Part shown: positions 34,451 through 46,574 of the stretch, piece by piece
How the letters are laid out: each line of letters opens with the position of its first letter
Position numbering within the stretch: position 1 is the stretch's first letter
DNA from: Gnetum montanum
Taxonomy: Eukaryota > Streptophyta > Gnetopsida > Gnetales > Gnetaceae
DNA length: 64,000 nucleotides
Assembly: GCA_015680685.1 (NCBI GenBank)
Contig: MNCI01013895.1
Coordinates: forward strand, 1,942,668 to 2,006,667
Reading direction: 5' to 3'
Notes under the pieces: generated by a model
The model's input: only the letters and a program-made list of their open reading frames with translations
Told to the model about the DNA's origin: nothing
Databases searched by the model: none
Position numbers and translations under genes: made by a program

Positions 34451-35900
34451 TTCCAACTCTGGAGACTGATGCTAATGTTGATGCTAAAAAATTCTAAGTC
34501 TAGAGTGTTGACACAAATGCTACTTGATTAGTATAGATACCACATCAACATTAGAGCCATAGCCTAGAGGAACTACAATGACTGTGGAGCATGCAGGAGA
34601 CATTGGGTAGTTTACTACACCTACTCTTACTTTCTTGAAATCTAAAAAAAAAAAGTTCTTTAGATCTCTAGAAATTTGCCCCAAATATGAGTTTTGTTGC
34701 CATATTTATAGAATTTAAATTCAAACTTGAAACTAAGTGAACTTCACTAGAAGTTAGTTTAGAGTTTGTTTTCAGTAAGTTTGACCATGAAAACAAGAAA
34801 ATGTGATTTCCATAAGGATCACCAACACTGAAATTAGTGGCAATGTTACTAAGAGTTAAATAAAATTTTCTAGTTTTTTCCACTATCAAGTTTTGAGCCT
34901 CTAGGACCTCACTTGATGTTGAAACCAAGGTTGAATTATGTTAGGATGATACCGTGGAGCATATGAGGCTAGGGAATGATGTTGAATGCTAATTAGGAGT
35001 GTCAAGGAAGCATGGTGCAAGTTTTAGGAATAGTCACACTAACATTAATGTTGGTGTCAACATCAACATTACCAACATTAATTATAGTTTTGAAGTTTGG
35101 AGACCCTGTTTTATGCTTGAATTGATGTCAAATGTTACCATGATAATGCCAAGAAGCCTATAGATGTTGTCAAATGATGAGCCTACATGTGATGGTTGAT
35201 AAAATGTAGCTTTCCAAGGTGCTGATGCTAATGCCAGCATTAATGTCACCTATGAAGTTAGCGAAATTTTTAATATTTTTCTACAGTGAACTCCTAAGCA
35301 TCTAGGATGCCCAAACTAATACTACCATAAGCCATGATGATGTTTATTAGACACTAAGAAGTCTATGGACTTGTTGAATGCTACAAAATGCCAAAACTTA
35401 AGACCCTATGTAGTGCTAAAGTAGGCATAGTAATGCTAATGTCAATGTTAGCATCACTTGTATGAGTTAAAAAAATTATAATCCTGACTATCAAGACTAC
35501 CTTTGAATGGGCTAAAACTTCCATTTGGAGCACAAAACCTAATGTTAACTAGTCATGGGAAAGCTAAGATTCACGTTGAACTACATGTGAGATGAACCCT
35601 AAAAGTATGAAGGACCATGATGTGACTACTGACACTAACAACACCATAGTTAGAAAGATTTTGGTTCCCAAATCCTAAAATCAAATTACCTAAAGGCCAA
35701 AATTTGAAGGCCTAATGCGAGGTTGAAATGTAGTTTTAATGTAGGTGATATGGACATAATGATCTAGGAGAAGTAGTAACATGGAATTCATGTTACCTCC
35801 AATACTAAGAAAACTTTTGGTTCTTAAATTTTTCTAGGATGAATAAGAACAAAGCTCATAAGCTAGGCTATGAACCCAAATGGTTCCTAGAGTTTTCTAA
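34451..35900. repeat. Degenerate ~200-bp repeats with recurring GATGCTAATGTT/AACATTA palindromic motifs
   Basis: Motifs such as GATGCTAATGTTGATGC (34469), AACATTAATGTTGGTG (35041), GATGCTAATGCCAGCATTAA (35224) and AATGCTAATGTCAATGTTAG (35433) recur with spacings near 180-215 bases, surrounded by loosely similar text. One further example lies at 32207. No credible gene. Confidence 0.45.
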
Positions 35901-36046
35901 GAGCTTAAAAAGTATTACATGATGTTTTCTTTGGAGAATTTGATGCTCAAACTTGGGTGGAACATTTTCAAAATCATACTTTGTCATGAACACTCGCAAA
36001 CTAAAAGAGTAGTTGTAATAACTATTAAAGATAATATTTTTATTAC

Positions 36047-37350
36047 TATTGATTTCCTTGAAGAACTTATTTGTGAGGTGAATTAAAGTAGATGGATTTA
36101 TTCACTAATTAACCCATATATAATGACAATGTCTACTTTGATTTTTCTTATTTGAAAATGGAAGACCATAAGCATGGCATACATAGCCATTAGTTCTATG
36201 AATAGAGGATTCTATATGTAGAAAAATCTATCTCTTATAGTTTTTATTTTTATAGTAAATGTACATGGAGAACTAGAACATTGGGAGAATCATCAAGTTT
36301 AACATGGAAAAATTTTCTACTTATAATTCAGTTATTAAAGAGGTCTTTCAAAAACATGTGAGAGCCTAAATGCATATTGAGGGATCCCTTGCTAATCTAC
36401 TCCTTGCATTCCACCTCCTTGCAAGACACGAGGGACAAGAATTCTACCATGACCAAGTTTCCATCAAAGTGCATAAGTGAGAATGTCACTTTCATTTAGT
36501 TTGGCAACAAAACCATAAACATGAACTTGTATCAAGGCACAAGAATTCTATCATGACGAAGTTTCCATTAGAGCACACAAGTGAGAATGTCACTTTCATT
36601 TAGTTTGGCAACAAAACCATAAACATAAACTTGCATGGACTGTCAATTGTAAGTTTCATGTCACACGATGGGGATTACCAAGGACTTCTCAACAAAAGAA
36701 AAACTCTCGTAGCTCTTAGATGAAGCCATGGCGTCAAGTAGGTTCCATTTTTATCATTTTGAGGATGTGGATAGCATGTAGACTATCCTTGTTGATGAGC
36801 ACTTATGCCATTATTTGAGAAATTCAAAAAATACATTATAGTTTTTCAAATTACGATTTTGAGTCAACTTTGGATGGTGACTAGCAATAACCTTTCACTA
36901 TTTATTAATGATGTTACTATGCTTTTTGCATGAGGCTTGACTTGTTTAATGGAGGAAGTAGTAGTGGTACATGCCTTGGTTGTGTTGCAACCCCTAGCTT
37001 GTGTGTGTGCCATGTGGATGGTTACAACACAAGCTTTATACATACTTTTGCATTATGTATTAGATGTTTAAAGATTAAAATTTTTTCTTCATTTTTACCC
37101 ATGCCTTTTCAAAGAGTGTTTTATAAATATTTTTGAGCAAAATTATCTTGAGACTTTTACATGTGAGCTTACATGTGTCGATGTGAGCAAAGACAATAGG
37201 TTGATTACTAGTGATTTCCATGAAGAACTTATTTGTGAGGTAATTCAAAGTAGATGGATTCCTCCACCAATTAATCCATTGATAATGACAAGGTTTACCT
37301 TGTTTTTTCTTATATAAAAATAGAAGAGCAAAAGCATGGCACACATAGCC
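36047..37350. repeat. Dispersed direct repeat (about 140 bp, two copies) and tandem 104-bp duplication
   Basis: 36047-36190 and 37206-37350 share GAAGAACTTATTTGTGAGGT, AAAGTAGATGGATT, AATGACAA and a GCATGGCA(T/C)ACATAGCC end. Between them, 36437-36540 is repeated in tandem at 36541-36643 (AATGTCACTTTCATTTAGTT in both). A short inverted match pairs 36388-36412 with 37443-37467. Confidence 0.7.
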
Positions 37351-37476
37351 AAACCAAACAAACATGATGTTCTCACTTAGGTGCTCCAATGATGATTTGG
37401 TTGTGATGGAATTCTTATGACTCATATGATGCAAGGTTGCAGAATGCAAGGAGGAGATTAGCAAGGGCTCCCACAA
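37075..37476 (-). other. Unidentified 133-codon open frame overlapping a repeat copy
   Basis: Uninterrupted frame with no family I recognise. It contains VWFGYVCHAFALLFLYKKKQ and CHYQWINWWRNP. The diverged repeat copy at 36047-36190, read on the same strand, gives GYVCHAYGLPFSNKK and CHYIWVN before breaking. Two copies that both preserve a protein-like reading hint at decayed coding sequence of an unknown mobile element, but chance cannot be excluded. Confidence 0.3.
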
Positions 37477-37714
37477 GATTCACTAGGGCTCACACATGTT
37501 TTTGGAAGACCTCTTCAACAACTACATTGCAAACAAAGAGATTTTCCTTGCAAATCCTAATGATTTTCCTAGTGTTTTGATTCTACATGTATGTTTATAA
37601 TTTTTTTCTATGGTTGCATTAGTGTTTTTGTATTATATATGTCATTTAAATGATGTTGTTAAACTTTGCACAAGCCTTTTAAAAAATGGTACCTCACTTT
37701 TTTTGGAAAATAAG

Positions 37715-37886
37715 TGATGAGTGGTGAGGTACCCCTATATCCAACTATACGAATCACTAAGGAGTTCACATGTGATTTGGTTGAATTATGTGGACCTATA
37801 ATTATCTAGTGCACTGGTTCCTCTAGGAAGTGAATTGGGTATTGAGAACATTCATTGTGTTCTTAGTTCCACTTTTGAAGTACAAG
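37715..37886 (-). repeat. 3' LTR of element B, outer part
   Basis: TGATGAGTGGTGAGGTACCC to CTTTTGAAGTACAAG, matching 57008-57180. It resumes at 47776 (TATATGGTTAAGTGCAACC), beyond element C. Confidence 0.9.
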
Positions 37887-38684
37887 TGATGAACCACGAT
37901 ATCAGAGCCTTCTAAGCAATATCGGGCATCCAATATCAAGACTTGCCTCATTGCCTATGAATAAGAGGCAGGCACACTTGGTTTTGGAAATTAGTCTTAG
38001 TCCCTTACCCAAACTCTTGCCTTTTTCCTTTTCCAGAGATAGAATTATTTCTAAGTGTCCGCAGTAGGAGTCATAAAGTGAACAGATCTTTATTCGACCA
38101 TTGTGTACCTAAGCACACCTTGTGTACAGCAATAAAGATGAACTTTGTGATAAACCTTGCAGCATTAAAAATAGATTAATTAATGTTAATTACTGTTACT
38201 TAATGCTTTCCTTAGTTAATTAATGTTCTCTCTCTCTCACCCTACAACTCTCCTAAGTAAGCACACTCAGTACGACCACTTCAAACATGCGTGTAACGCT
38301 TAGTAACCCAGTAACGATTAGCGTTTGTTAATCCTAGTAGTGTTGCACTGGTTCAAGATGTATATGGCAAGTGAGAATGGATGCTAGTGTTAGGACTAGT
38401 TGAAGCATAGTTGAGTAGTTAAATTAAATTAGTTACTTAGTTATCTCTCTCCTCCCTTTGTAGCACCAGGACATAAAAACATAAAAAACTATAAAAAATC
38501 ATGTACCTCAAGTTTACTTAACCATACAATCGTGCTATACAAGTAAGCTTGGGAAGACAATGATTGATCAACCCGTCCTTGTTCCACAAAGGCACATAAG
38601 CACTTTGTCCTTGGAATTTGATTGGATCGTGCATGTACACTCGTATTCGTATGGTTGAGCGTAGGGATACCTCGCTGCTCAACA
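37887..38684 (+). repeat. 5' LTR of element C
   Basis: TGATGAACCACGATATCAG to CTCGCTGCTCAACA. It is shorter than the 3' LTR mainly because two 14-base GATATC-type U3 units are absent. The TATA box is TATGAATA here, against TATAAATA in the 3' LTR. Confidence 0.93.
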
Positions 38685-38685
38685 T

Positions 38686-38703
38686 TGGCACCATTGCCAA
38701 GGA
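38686..38703 (+). other. Primer-binding site of element C
   Basis: TGGCACCATTGCCAAGGA starts two bases after the LTR. It matches the tRNA-Asp site TGGCGCCGTTGCCGGGGA at 14 of 18 positions, with all four differences G-to-A and three of those at CpG. Confidence 0.75.
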
Positions 38704-38819
38704 CTTTGTTGGTTGTGTGCTAATTAGAACTTAGGAAATCTTTCTCATCATTGGAATGAATCCTTAGGGTTGGTTATCTTACAATTATTAAAGAGAAGAA
38801 TATTGCACACTGAATAGAC

Positions 38820-40748
38820 AATTATCTCTCCTTCTTACGAGAGTGTTTCACTGCCTAGGTCAGATACAGGGAACAATCGGAGGCATAGTACACATGATAA
38901 TCTTCCAGTCCCTCAACAGTTTCGTGTGGTATATGTTCATCCCGATGAGTATATACCATACTTCACCTTTATCCTCCACCAAAATGAATAACTGCATTGG
39001 CGAGATCTAGAAGGTAACATTGTGTTACCTCTTGATCATTCAGTCCCAAGCATGCTTCTTCGTGCTCTCACACGAATTAGCATGCAACACTTACAGGTAG
39101 AATACATTGTGCATGAACATGACTCAAGAGAGTATTACCCATGAAGGCACAATGTCAAAGGGATCTACAACAGGAGAGACGTCATGAATCCATGAAGGGA
39201 AAGTTGTCTCAGAATATCTCGTATGTCATAAGTGAAAATGAGTGTGGTGAACCTGCCTCAGGAAGTCTCCCACACAATGATGTTCCTCTCATTGAATTTG
39301 ATCCAGGGGTTGTGTATCAGAATCTTCACTTAACTATCCATAACCTAGATTCTAGTACTGACAAACACAAAGGGTCTGAAAAAGGAACACAAACACATGA
39401 CAAAGATGGACATTTTGATTGTAACTGTGATCGAGGCCATGATCACCGAAGAGAAGGAAGTAGGCACCATCATGGTGATGGTCCTCCTTCTTCTTCACCT
39501 TAATCATCTCCTTCACCCTCTCCTTCAGGATCTAGACGCAGTCATAAGGGAAAAGACCTTGAGGATAATAGTAAGTGGAACGGAGGTCACAGATGAAACA
39601 ATCAGGAAAGGAGATGAGGGCAGTCTAGAGTATCACAACATAAAAGAAGGGAAAGTAGGGAACAACATAGGCATCATAGACACCAAAGACAAGACGATCA
39701 CAATGAACCCCTATTCACTACTTGAAGTATGCTAGACATAACTGAGGCTGTTAGAGTTCCAACAAGGCACCAAAATGATAGTAGGATCAAGAGATTAAAC
39801 ATGAATAATATCCCATGATTTGAAGGGGGATACAACGTTGATCCTCAAAATCATCTACAAGAATTTCATGATGCATGTGCCTTACAAAACATAGAAAATA
39901 AATGGCAAAAACTAAAGTTGTTCCCATGGAAACTAGTCAAAGAAGCGAAGAGCTAGTACTAGTCCTTAGAACCAGAATCCATTCGTAGGTGGAGTACCTT
40001 GTTAGAATTGTTCAATGATAAGTACCAAATGTACTCCCAAATGTCCAACCTGTGAAAGAAAATCCAAGGATGGAAACAAGGAGGACATCAATCCTTGGAT
40101 GCTACCATGGGTTGATATTATGCATTGTTACATCATTGCCCAGGCCATGGTTACTCGCAGAGGGATCAACTACACCATCTTGTAGATGGGCTTAGGCATA
40201 AAACGCGAAGAGCCCTTGGGACTTATGCCCAAGGAATACTATCCAAGCTTAGGGACCATCAAGCACAGAGATTATTGGAGCAAGTTGCTAAAGAGGAAGG
40301 TGAGTTAAGGAAAAGAGAGAGTGTGGAAGAATATAACAGAGATCCTTCCCTTCGAAAGAAGGGAGTAAGATTTTTTGAGGATGAAGAAGAGTCACCACTT
40401 GAAGAGATGGTGAATAGGAAAAATTTGCCTATTCAAAAGTTGGCATCAGAAGTATCAGCAAAGGTAGAACACATATGGGACTCCCTAGATAATAGATTTC
40501 AATCCATTCTAAAAATAGTAGAGGAGTCTAGAGAGCAAGGTAGTGATTGTGAAAAGAGAGAGAAAAAAAGAAAAACTGAATATGCATGTAGCAAAGGTAA
40601 GGTCAAATTTTCCGTCATCGAAGAGGTTGTGGATTCAAATATAGAAAATGATAGTGGATGCGAGATATGCCAATATGACCATCCTAAGGGATGTTGCCCT
40701 ATAATCTCACATCTACAAGAGTCTAGAGTGTATGCACTCAACCCATGA
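38820..40748 (+). pseudogene. Element C gag (decayed)
   Basis: The start codon seems lost (B and A have ATG TCT; C has ATC TCT). The N-terminal region reads VVYVHPDEYIPYFTFILHQ. A frameshift near 39140 moves into the 39141-39503 frame (His/Ser/Arg-rich), then NHLQEFHDACALQNIENKW, LKLFPWKLVKEAKS and LLELFNDKYQMYS form the capsid core (39830-40090). The long clean piece 40125-40748 ends with the zinc knuckle CEICQYDHPKGCC. Stops sit mainly where Gln or Trp is expected. A Pro/Gln/Tyr-rich linker fills 40749-41216. Confidence 0.88.
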
Positions 40749-41216
40749 TTCAACAGAAGAGAAACACCTCAAAGGTTATCTTATCCTTAAGGTAACCCAA
40801 GACAGTTTCAACAACCCTTAATGTATTATCCGAATGGAACTCCACCACAACCAACTAAGTATTGTCAATAGTGGTAGCACCTACAATCATGGGGAATGCC
40901 ACCACCACGACAATAGTATCCTTACTATCAACTTAACCCATATGTTTATTATGTGTAACAACCAATCTCTCCACGTGACTCTACTAGTCACGTTACTCCT
41001 AAACCTCACTACCAAGCCCATGAGTATTATAGGACTCCTTCTCTTAGGGGTGATGTTCCACAAACATACTATCCTTCTCATCTAACTACATCTCTTCGAT
41101 CCATATCTCCATTACCACTTGCTCCAACTATGCAGGGTGAGCTCCCTGCCCAACCGTAGCAACATAATGCTACGAGGGTTGTTAACTCTTAATCTACTGT
41201 TGGTCCTGACAACCAC

Positions 41217-41906
41217 ATGAAAAAAAGACTTTTCTTTAGAATCAATAGTCGGACTAAGTCCTTGCAACCACAAGAAACTAATCCCTTAGATGCCTCATTA
41301 CCAATCAAAACTTCAGAACTCCCTTCAAACCAAACTCTACACCCAACGCATATAGTCATGTTAAATCATGCTGTCACTAATTGGATAAAAGCTAACCATC
41401 TTCCTAGGAAATTCTCTAATCCTAGGAGTCCTCTTATATATCTACAGATCACTGGGAATGAGCCATGCAAAGCTCTTTCGGATTCAAGTTCTGGGATCAA
41501 CTTAATTTCTCAAGAAATGTACAAGGCCTAGAACCTACCTCCATTAAAAAAGAGTAACATTCATTTAGAGTTGGCCAACTAGTCCATCATTGTTCCATTA
41601 GGACTAGTGGAGGACATTGTCATAATTGTTTGTGGATGGTCATATCCAATTGATTTCCTAGTGATTCAAGTCAACAATGGTAAGGGGGACGTCCCAATCA
41701 TAATGGAAAGAGCATGGCTAAGCACAATTGATGTGTGCCTAGAAATCCATGATCTTTCCTTGGAAATATCAAAGAAAAATATGTTTGGAAAGATCGAGAA
41801 AAAGAAAGTTCCATGCATTGCATACAGTGACACAGGGTGTAATTGCATGCAAAAGTCATGGTTTGTACAACGTTTAACATTGCCTACATGCAATCAATGT
41901 ATATAA
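41217..41906 (+). pseudogene. Element C aspartic protease (decayed)
   Basis: The 41217-41531 piece ends with EPCKALSDSSSGINLISQEM: the catalytic Asp is present, but the usual DSG/DTG triad is DSS. 41607-41906 continues with the flap and wing (SYPIDFLVIQV, VPIIMERAWLSTIDV). One stop (41529) and a shift lie between them. A region that links protease to RT, beginning at 42172, has GIDPRICQHRIY and KPRRQPQR, the usual Athila-type entry to RT. Confidence 0.85.
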
Positions 41907-42171
41907 GTGACTAATATACAAAGGTGCTTATATGTAGCAGCCACAAGATAAGAAGGCACCTAGTGGTTAACAACTAATCAAGAGAGCAATTCAACTATAT
42001 ACATGGAAGCAACTGAGGGTTAACTTGCACTTACATTGATAGCATAAACACATTAGAGCAAGTCCATCACCAACTTCCAAGTCTTGACATTGAAAATATC
42101 AACTGGGGGAAGTTGGAAATCCCTAATAAGTTTAAGTAGGAGACCCTTGAGTCAAAACCATTGCCCCTAGT

Positions 42172-43620
42172 ATGGAATACATGTTTCTCAAGAATGGAAA
42201 ACTGGTAATTATTAATGCTAAGCTCACTCAACAAAAAGAGAGACTACTGAAGGTAATAAATAAATGGTCAAAAGCCTTTGCTTGGTCATATCTCAAAATA
42301 ATAGGAATAGATCCTAGGATATGCCAACATAGAATTTACACCAACCCCTCCATGAAGCCTCGAAGACAACCACAGAGGTGACTTAACCCAAAGCTTAAGC
42401 AAGTGGTTAAGGAAGAAATCAAAAAACTTCTAAAAGCTAGGTTCATATACCCCATTGTTGATAGTGAATGGGTTAGTCCCTTAGTTATTGTGCCTAGAAA
42501 GGAAGGTAAATGGAGGGTGTGCATAGATTTTAGGCTATTGAATATGGAAAGATTCAAAGACCACTTTCTGTTGCCATTCATTGACCAAGTCTTAGAAACC
42601 ATTGCAGGGCATCACTACTATAGTTTTCTGGATGAGTACAGTGGGTACAACCAAATATAAATAGCCCCAGAAGACTAAGCTAAGACTACGTTCATAGTCC
42701 TTAGGGAACATTTGCATACAAACAGATGTCTTTTGGCTTGTGCAATGCCCCTACAACGTTTCAATAATTAGTTCTAAGCATATTCTAGAAGTAGATAGGA
42801 AACAATGTGGAGGTCTTCATGGATGACTTCTCCACCTATGGAGCAAACTTTGATCAAGCCTTGGATCAGTTAGAGCAAGTACTAAAACGATGTGTAGAAA
42901 CCAACTTAAGGCTCAACTGGCAAAGAAGCCATTTAATGGTCCAAGAAGGCATCATATTAGGGCATAATATTTCGCAAATAGGGATAAAGGTAGACCCTGA
43001 AAAGATCAAAGTTATCCAAGGAATTACCTGTTAACCTAAAACTATAAAAGATATTCTATCATTCCTTGGACACATTGGCTATTATAGAAGATTCATTGAG
43101 AACTTTTCAAAGGTTGCAAAACCATTGGTTGAACTAACAAAAAAGGACATACCTTTCGAATGGACTAAGAAATGCGAATTAGCTTTCCAAACTTTAAAAT
43201 AGAAGCTAATAGAAACACCCATTCTACAAGCTCCTGACTAGTCCAGACCATTCCAGATAATGATTGACACATCCAACTATGCTTTAGAAGTCATACTTAC
43301 ACAGTTAGATGACCAAAAACATCCTTATTACATTCACTATGCAAGTTAAAGTATTACTGGTGCACAACTTAACTATACTATAACAGAGAAAGAGTTAATG
43401 GTTGTAGTGTTTGCACTAGAAAAATTTAGGCACTATGTTTTGGGCTATAAGGTATTTATACACACAGATCATAGTGTAATACAGTTCCTAATGAATAAAC
43501 CAATGGTGAGCCTTCACATTATACAATGGCTTGTAATCTTACAGGAGTTTGATCTTATGATAATTGATCGAAAAGGCACTGAGAACGTAGTTGCTAATCA
43601 TTTATCTTAGTTGCAATCGG
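42172..43620 (+). pseudogene. Element C reverse transcriptase and RNase H (decayed)
   Basis: RT: SPLVIVPRKEGKWRVCIDFR, FKDHFLLPFIDQVLE, YSFLDEYSGYNQI (42403-42660), then after stops EVFMDDFSTYGANFDQALDQ (42807-43034) with the YxDD-type catalytic pair intact as FMDD. The connection region reads SFLGHIGYYRRFIENF, and RNase H (43380-43610) has EKELMVVVFALEKFRHYVLG, FIHTDHSVIQFLMNK and LQEFDLMIIDRKG. Stops at the expected W/Q codons and one shift near 43000-43040 break the frame. Confidence 0.92.
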
Positions 43621-43814
43621 ACAACAAAGAGGATGAGTATCCAATTTCTGATAATTTTCCTAATGAAATCCTCTTTGTAGGTGTAGTAACTAATAAATTA
43701 ACCACGGAGACAAACTAGTATAGTAGTATTCTCACCTATCTCCTTACACAACAACCACCACAAGAGTCAGACAATAAAAAGAAATAATAGTTTCTTCACT
43801 AAGATAAGTATTTT

Positions 43815-45064
43815 ATGGAAATCAATGGACAACTTTATAAAGTATGTCCCGATGGCTTGGTCCGCTTGTGCGTTCCCGATATAAATCAACTGCAAGTTCT
43901 CCAAGATGTTCATGAGGGTCCTTGTGGGGGTCATTATCCTGGAAGACAAACAACCATTAAAATTCTGCTTGTAGGATATTATTGGCCTACATTGTTTTGG
44001 GATGCCCATCATTTTGTCCAATCTTGTGAGTGCTATCAATGTGATGGGGGAATGATTGCTAGAATAGAGGATTTGCAACAATGGATTCAACCTTTAGAAC
44101 CCTTCGACATATGGGGAATTGATTTTATGGGCCCATTACACCAATGTCCAATGAAAAAGCCTACATCGTTGTTGCCATTGACTACTTTAAAAAATGGGCA
44201 GAAGCAGCCACTGTTATGGATTGTACATCATCTACATCTGCACAATTTGTTCAACAACAAATCATAAATAAGTTTTGCATGCCTTGTGCACTTATTTCTA
44301 ACAATGGCACACATTTTACAGGTGCAAATTTTCAGAAGCTGATGCAATGCTTAGGGGTTGAACACAAATTGACTACACCATACCACCCTCAAGTGAATGG
44401 TCAAGTTGAATTCACCAATAAGGAGATTACAAAAATATTGATAAGAACTATTAGCAAGTATAGGCGTGATTGGATCACCAAATTGAATGATGCTCTTTGG
44501 GCATATCGCTCCACATGGAAACTCCCTATAGGCTACTCTCCCTATGAGTTAGTGTACGAGAAACTTCCAATGCTTCCCATTCAAGTAGAACTCCGCACAC
44601 TATCTATGGCATGTGATCTCAACCTTGACCTTGATCTAGCACAAAAAGAATGGTTAATGACTCTTAACTTGCTAGATGAGAACCGATTAGCTACCCTATC
44701 ATCTAACAAATTATACAAGGCCTTCAATAAATAGCATCATGACCTAAGGATTAGAAAATTTACATATCAACCAGGAGATAAAGTTCTCTACTAGAATCCC
44801 ACTCATGTGCCACAATGAACCAAATTTCAAACACTATGGGAAGGATCTTATGTCATTCATGCAAATTTTCCTTTAGGGGCCATGATGATTTACAAACTTG
44901 AGAGCCCGAAAAAAAAACTATTGGTCAATATCCAACAAACCAAACCTTTCCATGAGCTTAAGATAGCTAGTACCAATGCTACCTCTGTTGGTGGACAACC
45001 TTGCTCCCTATTTCAAATTGCCTCTTACCACCTCAATCGTGGGGGGAATGGCCACCAATGCTAA
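43815..45064 (+). pseudogene. Element C integrase (decayed)
   Basis: Zinc-binding region HEGPCGGHYPGR ... SCECYQC (about residues 30-75 of the 43815-44267 piece). In the core the first Asp is kept (WGIDFMGP), the second is Asn (LISNNGTHF, usually SDNG), and Glu is kept (NGQVEFTN). A frameshift near 44140-44150 separates two long open pieces (43815-44267 and 44144-44734). The C-terminal part runs through LWEGSYVIHANFPLGAM to a stop at 45064, with no chromodomain. Confidence 0.9.
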
Positions 45065-46560
45065 CCATTCAATACCCTCAGTTCCTTTTGTATTTTTTTT
45101 TTACACATTTTTTTTTTGCACATTTTTCAATTTTACTTATTTTTTGTCTTACACCATCGTCCATATTTTTACTATTTCTTTATTTGATTTACTTTTATTC
45201 ATCTTACAATAAGTGTTCATGATGGTGGATTGCATTATAATGATGTTGGTTGCTAATGTTTGGTTTTTGCCTTTGATTTTCAATGTTGATACTAAGATAT
45301 GGTTCTTTTAATAAAAAAAACAATGAGTCCATACCGTCCATTCATCCATTCAACTTTGTGGTCTCTATTGGCTCGGAACTGTATTGTCCCTTTTTCTAAA
45401 TAAACCTTTTAATGAATTGGTGGCTTCATATTCTTCAAACCAAGGAAGGACTCAATGGTTGAAAAGGGTGTGACTTCAAGGGGATTCGATGCACTTGTGC
45501 TAGCTATTCTCTTGGGTACTTGGATGCTTTTCATGGTTTTTCTGCCATTCTACCAATGACCAAACATCAGGAACTTGAATGAATCAAATAAGTCTTTGCA
45601 TGATGTATTTCTCACATAAAAAAACATGAGAATTCAAAGAACACACCTTAGACATAATAAAGAAATATGGGGCTATAAGCACCTGTTATGGCACTGAAAA
45701 GGCATGTTACCCATGCCTGAAGGTTCCCTCTAACTAAGGCCCTTTCTCGCTTCCTACTTCTCCATCTCGCTCTTCTTGGAATGGTGGTGACTCTTTGGGG
45801 AAGCATTCTTGTTGCTTCTAGAGGATGGATTGGTCAAGTGTATTGATGCGAGATCACTGGATGTAGTTGGTTTGAGTCTGGATTTGGAAGGAGTTTTACT
45901 TAGTCACCTTAACCATAAAATACACAAAGGACTTTACACAACCTTGCTCTTGGGATTCCATTCCATCTTCTCCTCTCCATCTTTCTTCCCATTTTCCACC
46001 TCATTGCCAGTTTTATGATTATTCTATATTTTGGTTGATGCATTGTTTTTCCTTGGTAAATTCTTGTGGGTAAGCTTTTAACCCTTGTTCCATGTGTTAC
46101 TCCTAGAGCCTATGGACTCTTTGGTTTGTGGGTTTGTTAGGGCATAAAAGGCATGAGCTTGCTTTTGGGAGGACCCACTGACATTCCTTTATGGTGCAAT
46201 TGTTAAGTTATTTCCCTTTAACATTCTTTGTAATCAGCCATTTCTCATTTCATCCCCATCCATGAAATCCATTTTATTGGCTTCGCCGTTGTTATTTTCC
46301 CATCTTTCTTGTTCCTTCTATTCTTTCCATCTTACTGCTACCGGAGGTTCACTTTTAGTCATGGGGGCCTTGTCACAAATTTTTCCATTCTACTACTTGT
46401 TTCACCCCCTACACCTCAGGTAGTCACTAGTAATAAACCTCTAACCTAGTATCTGCCATACCCACAACCCAGCCAATGTGCTTCATATCAAGGCAAGGTA
46501 TCAACTGTATGATGGCTTATCTATCCTTGCTAATTCATGACTGTGTTGTGTGTGCAGATG
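45065..46560 (+). other. Conserved noncoding block after pol, element C copy
   Basis: T-rich at 45090-45190. GGCATG (45701-45706) and CATGCC (45712-45717) can form a six-pair hairpin, followed by TTCCCTCTAACTAAGGCCC. The same text, reverse-oriented, is in A, B and D. TGTTGTGTGTGCAG at 46546-46559 just before ATGG looks like a splice acceptor and is shared with D. No long ORF. Confidence 0.6.
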
Positions 46561-46574
46561 GTGATCATATGAAT

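Noticed and set aside
44976-45222. Hydrophobic ORFs as a membrane protein (env-like)
   Set aside because: Phe/Leu runs come from T-rich noncoding sequence after pol and are not kept in A, B or D.
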